8,386 nucleotides of DNA, taken from NCBI GenBank assembly GCA_023430725.1, contig JAEYZD010000172.1, positions 1-8,386 on the forward strand, written 5' to 3'. Both the position numbers and the translations under genes were made by a program. The notes under the pieces are model-generated. The model was not told the DNA's origin. It did not search any database and saw only the letters and a list, made by a program, of their open reading frames with translations. How positions within the stretch are numbered: position 1 is the stretch's first letter; each line of letters begins with the position of its first letter. This DNA comes from Bacteroidota bacterium. Its GTDB lineage: Bacteria; Bacteroidota; Bacteroidia; Bacteroidales; VadinHA17. Positions 7,037 to 8,386 of this stretch are shown in pieces.

Positions 7037-7240
7037 TTATTCCTTCTTGTCCAGTGTATCTGTCCTGAAGATGTACCAGATAGGACAGGTCTGTGTCAAT
7101 GCCGTGAGAACCAATATTATGGCAAGGATGATAAAGATAAGCCCCAGGAGCTTTCCCACGCCAATAAAATAGAGAATAACCAGGATTGCTGCCAGTACAA
7201 GCCTGACAATCATGTCTGTTTTACCGATGTTCTTTTTCAT
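7037..7240 (-). CDS. Small DUF2892 (YgaP-like transmembrane) inner membrane protein
   Basis: This 67-residue protein matches the DUF2892 pattern. It has a short polar N-terminus 'MKKNIGKTD', two hydrophobic membrane segments (about 11-28 and 31-48) joined by a Gly-Lys turn, and a Cys-Pro pair (Cys52-Pro53) in TCPIWYIF just after the second helix. In YgaP-type proteins such a module anchors a rhodanese domain; here it stands alone, as is common, and its function is unknown. The charged tail (DTLDKKE) probably faces the cytoplasm. Terminators lie on both sides (7326-7358 and 6974-7010), so it is predicted to be a single-gene transcript. Its promoter would lie in the AT-rich stretch 7241-7320, where I find no clear consensus match. 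Confidence 0.88.
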   Translation of the reverse strand: MKKNIGKTDMIVRLVLAAILVILYFIGVGKLLGLIFIILAIILVLTALTQTCPIWYIFRTDTLDKKE

Positions 7241-7325
7241 AGGTCACTGAGATTTTAGTCATCCAATTTACTATTATTTTATCACATAAACATTATAAAT
7301 CAAGATCCTGAACTCGGAGGCAGTT

Positions 7326-7358
7326 AAAAAAGAAACGGCACCGCAAGGGCGCCGTTTC
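7326..7358 (-). terminator. Strong intrinsic terminator after tsf
   Basis: GAAACGGC (7332-7339) pairs with GCCGTTTC (7351-7358), an 8-bp stem with an 11-base loop. On the minus strand it is followed directly by TTTTTT (7326-7331). It lies 22 bases after the tsf stop codon and should end the rpsB-tsf transcript. The plus strand lacks a T-run, so it is one-directional. Confidence 0.92.
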
Positions 7359-7380
7359 CATATATGAGGTCTGTTAAGTA

Positions 7381-8211
7381 TCAGACGTTAAGCGTATAGC
7401 GGACAAAACCGGTTGCCTTGAGCCCCTTGTCCTGGCTCTCGAGGTACTGCCTTATGCTGAGTTTGCCGTCCTTGATGAACTCCTGGTTCATCAGAGTGCT
7501 CTCCTTGAAGAACTTATTGAGCTTACCCTGGGCAATTTTTTCAAGCATATCTTCGGGTTTGCCTTCGCGGCGGGCCTGATCACGTGCAATGTCCATCTCC
7601 TGTGCAAGTATCTTCTCGGGAACATCATCCTTGTCAACTGACACGGGGTTCATGGCTGCAACCTGCATGGCCACATCCTTGAAGACCTGATGGTCAATAC
7701 CTGCCTTGCTGAAGCCTACCATGGTGGCAAGCTTGTTTCCGGCATGGATATAGGCCTGAACGGCAGGAGCACTGATGGAGCTGAAGAATGTGAGTTCAAA
7801 TTTCTCACCGGTGATACCGCTCTTTTCGAGAACCAGTTCTGCAGCCTTCTTACCGTCAACAGTAACATTCTTAAGCCCTTCAAGATCAGCAGGTGCTGAT
7901 TTAAGGGCTGCATCAAGGATATTGTTTCCGAGTGCAATGAAGTCGGCATTCTTTGCCACGAAATCGGTCTCGCAATTGAGAGCTATCATCATTCCGGTCT
8001 TGCCGTCAGCTGTTGTTTTTGCAAGCACAACACCCTCACTGGCTTCGCGGTCAGCGCGCTTGTTAGCGATAGCCTGGCCTCTTTTGCGGATCAGTTCCTG
8101 TGCTTTTTCAAAGTCGCCTGCTGCTTCTTCCAGGGCTTTTTTGCAATCCATCATGCCGGCGCCTGTCATCCTTCTGAGTTTGGCGACATCGGCAGCGCTT
8201 ATATTTGACAT
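7381..8211 (-). CDS. tsf: Translation elongation factor Ts (EF-Ts)
   Basis: EF-Ts is the cytoplasmic guanine nucleotide exchange factor that releases GDP from EF-Tu. The 276-residue protein has the expected UBA-like N-terminus (about 4-45) with the signature LRRMTGAGMMDCKKAL. The core-domain motif Thr82-Asp83-Phe84-Val85 follows. Asp83 and Phe84 match E. coli Asp80 and Phe81, which contact EF-Tu. A second dimer-like repeat follows around 140-195, ending 'AAMNPVSVDKDDVP'. The C-terminal module (about 215-276) carries 'GKLNKFFKESTLMNQEF', also a family hallmark. Nothing is missing. It lies 29 bases after rpsB on the same strand and is followed by its own terminator, so rpsB-tsf is one predicted unit. 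The start has no Shine-Dalgarno, only AT-rich leader sequence. Confidence 0.98.
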   Translation of the reverse strand: MSNISAADVAKLRRMTGAGMMDCKKALEEAAGDFEKAQELIRKRGQAIANKRADREASEGVVLAKTTADGKTGMMIALNCETDFVAKNADFIALGNNILDAALKSAPADLEGLKNVTVDGKKAAELVLEKSGITGEKFELTFFSSISAPAVQAYIHAGNKLATMVGFSKAGIDHQVFKDVAMQVAAMNPVSVDKDDVPEKILAQEMDIARDQARREGKPEDMLEKIAQGKLNKFFKESTLMNQEFIKDGKLSIRQYLESQDKGLKATGFVRYTLNV

Positions 8212-8240
8212 AGTATTAAATCTGTTTAACGTTGGTATTC

Positions 8241-8386
8241 CTATTCTTCCTCTGTGGCTGTCTCTTCATCAGCAACTTCAGCTTTTTCAACTTCTGCCGC
8301 TGCTGCTTCCTCAGCCTTCACCGGCTGTTCTTCTTCGTAGTCAGCAGCCTTGAATCTGCTCCTTCTGCCACCTTCCGGTGCCGGTT
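8241..8386 (-). CDS. rpsB: 30S ribosomal protein S2, C-terminal tail (partial)
   Basis: Only the last 48 codons before the TAG (complement of 8241-8243) are in the window; the rest lies beyond the right edge. The visible protein starts PAPEGGRRSRFKAADYEEE and continues as an Ala/Glu/Val-rich acidic tail ending ATEEE. No folded S2 domain is visible, so the call rests on position directly before tsf, the near-universal rpsB-tsf order, and the basic-then-acidic tail common in Bacteroidetes S2. The acidic extension is probably disordered and on the solvent side of the small subunit. An alternative protein is unlikely. Confidence 0.85.
   Translation of the reverse strand, partial: PAPEGGRRSRFKAADYEEEQPVKAEEAAAAEVEKAEVADEETATEEE

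Noticed and set aside
8244..8340. Glu/Ala-rich low-complexity tail considered as a tandem repeat or a separate small protein.
   Set aside because: It is in frame with the basic S2 end and stops just before tsf; acidic tails are common on Bacteroidetes S2, and the codons do not form a regular repeat.
7775..8353. A 192-codon plus-strand frame opposite tsf and the end of rpsB.
   Set aside because: It is the Ser/Ala/Leu-rich antisense reading of two certain genes and crosses their intergenic gap; no family resemblance.

Overview
The window looks like chromosomal DNA from a member of the Bacteroidetes, probably the Bacteroidales order or a close relative. Three things point there. The large secreted protease ends in a type IX secretion (T9SS) C-terminal sorting domain. 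None of the six complete genes has a clear Shine-Dalgarno sequence before its start. The ribosome recycling factor and UMP kinase read like Bacteroidales versions. Base composition is near 50% GC and looks even throughout. I see no transposase, integrase, CRISPR array, tRNA or prophage gene.

Layout, plus strand: positions 2-265 hold the C-terminal end of a radical SAM/SPASM protein, cut by the window edge. After a 197-base gap comes a complete penicillin-acylase-family N-terminal nucleophile hydrolase (463-2859). The plus- and minus-strand blocks converge at 2860-2950.

Layout, minus strand, in transcription order: the acidic tail of ribosomal protein S2 (rpsB, cut by the window edge), elongation factor Ts (tsf), a strong terminator, a 67-residue DUF2892 membrane protein, a second strong terminator, UMP kinase (pyrH), ribosome recycling factor (frr), and an 865-residue secreted serine protease resembling lysyl endopeptidase. 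rpsB-tsf-pyrH-frr is a widely conserved bacterial gene order. Here it is divided into three predicted transcription units by two intrinsic terminators flanking the DUF2892 gene. The protease starts 44 bases after frr with no visible terminator, so it may be read partly from the pyrH-frr message.

Functionally, rpsB, tsf and frr serve translation, and pyrH makes UDP for pyrimidine nucleotide supply. The protease and the acylase are exported or membrane-anchored hydrolases and appear to be ordinary accessory functions next to the housekeeping cluster. I found no convincing new multi-gene system. The points most worth a second look are an odd substitution patch in a normally invariant part of RRF, an inverted repeat that would fold the pyrH leader up to its start codon, a perfect 15-base palindrome between pyrH and frr, and the apparent Lys-specificity residues in the T9SS-exported protease.
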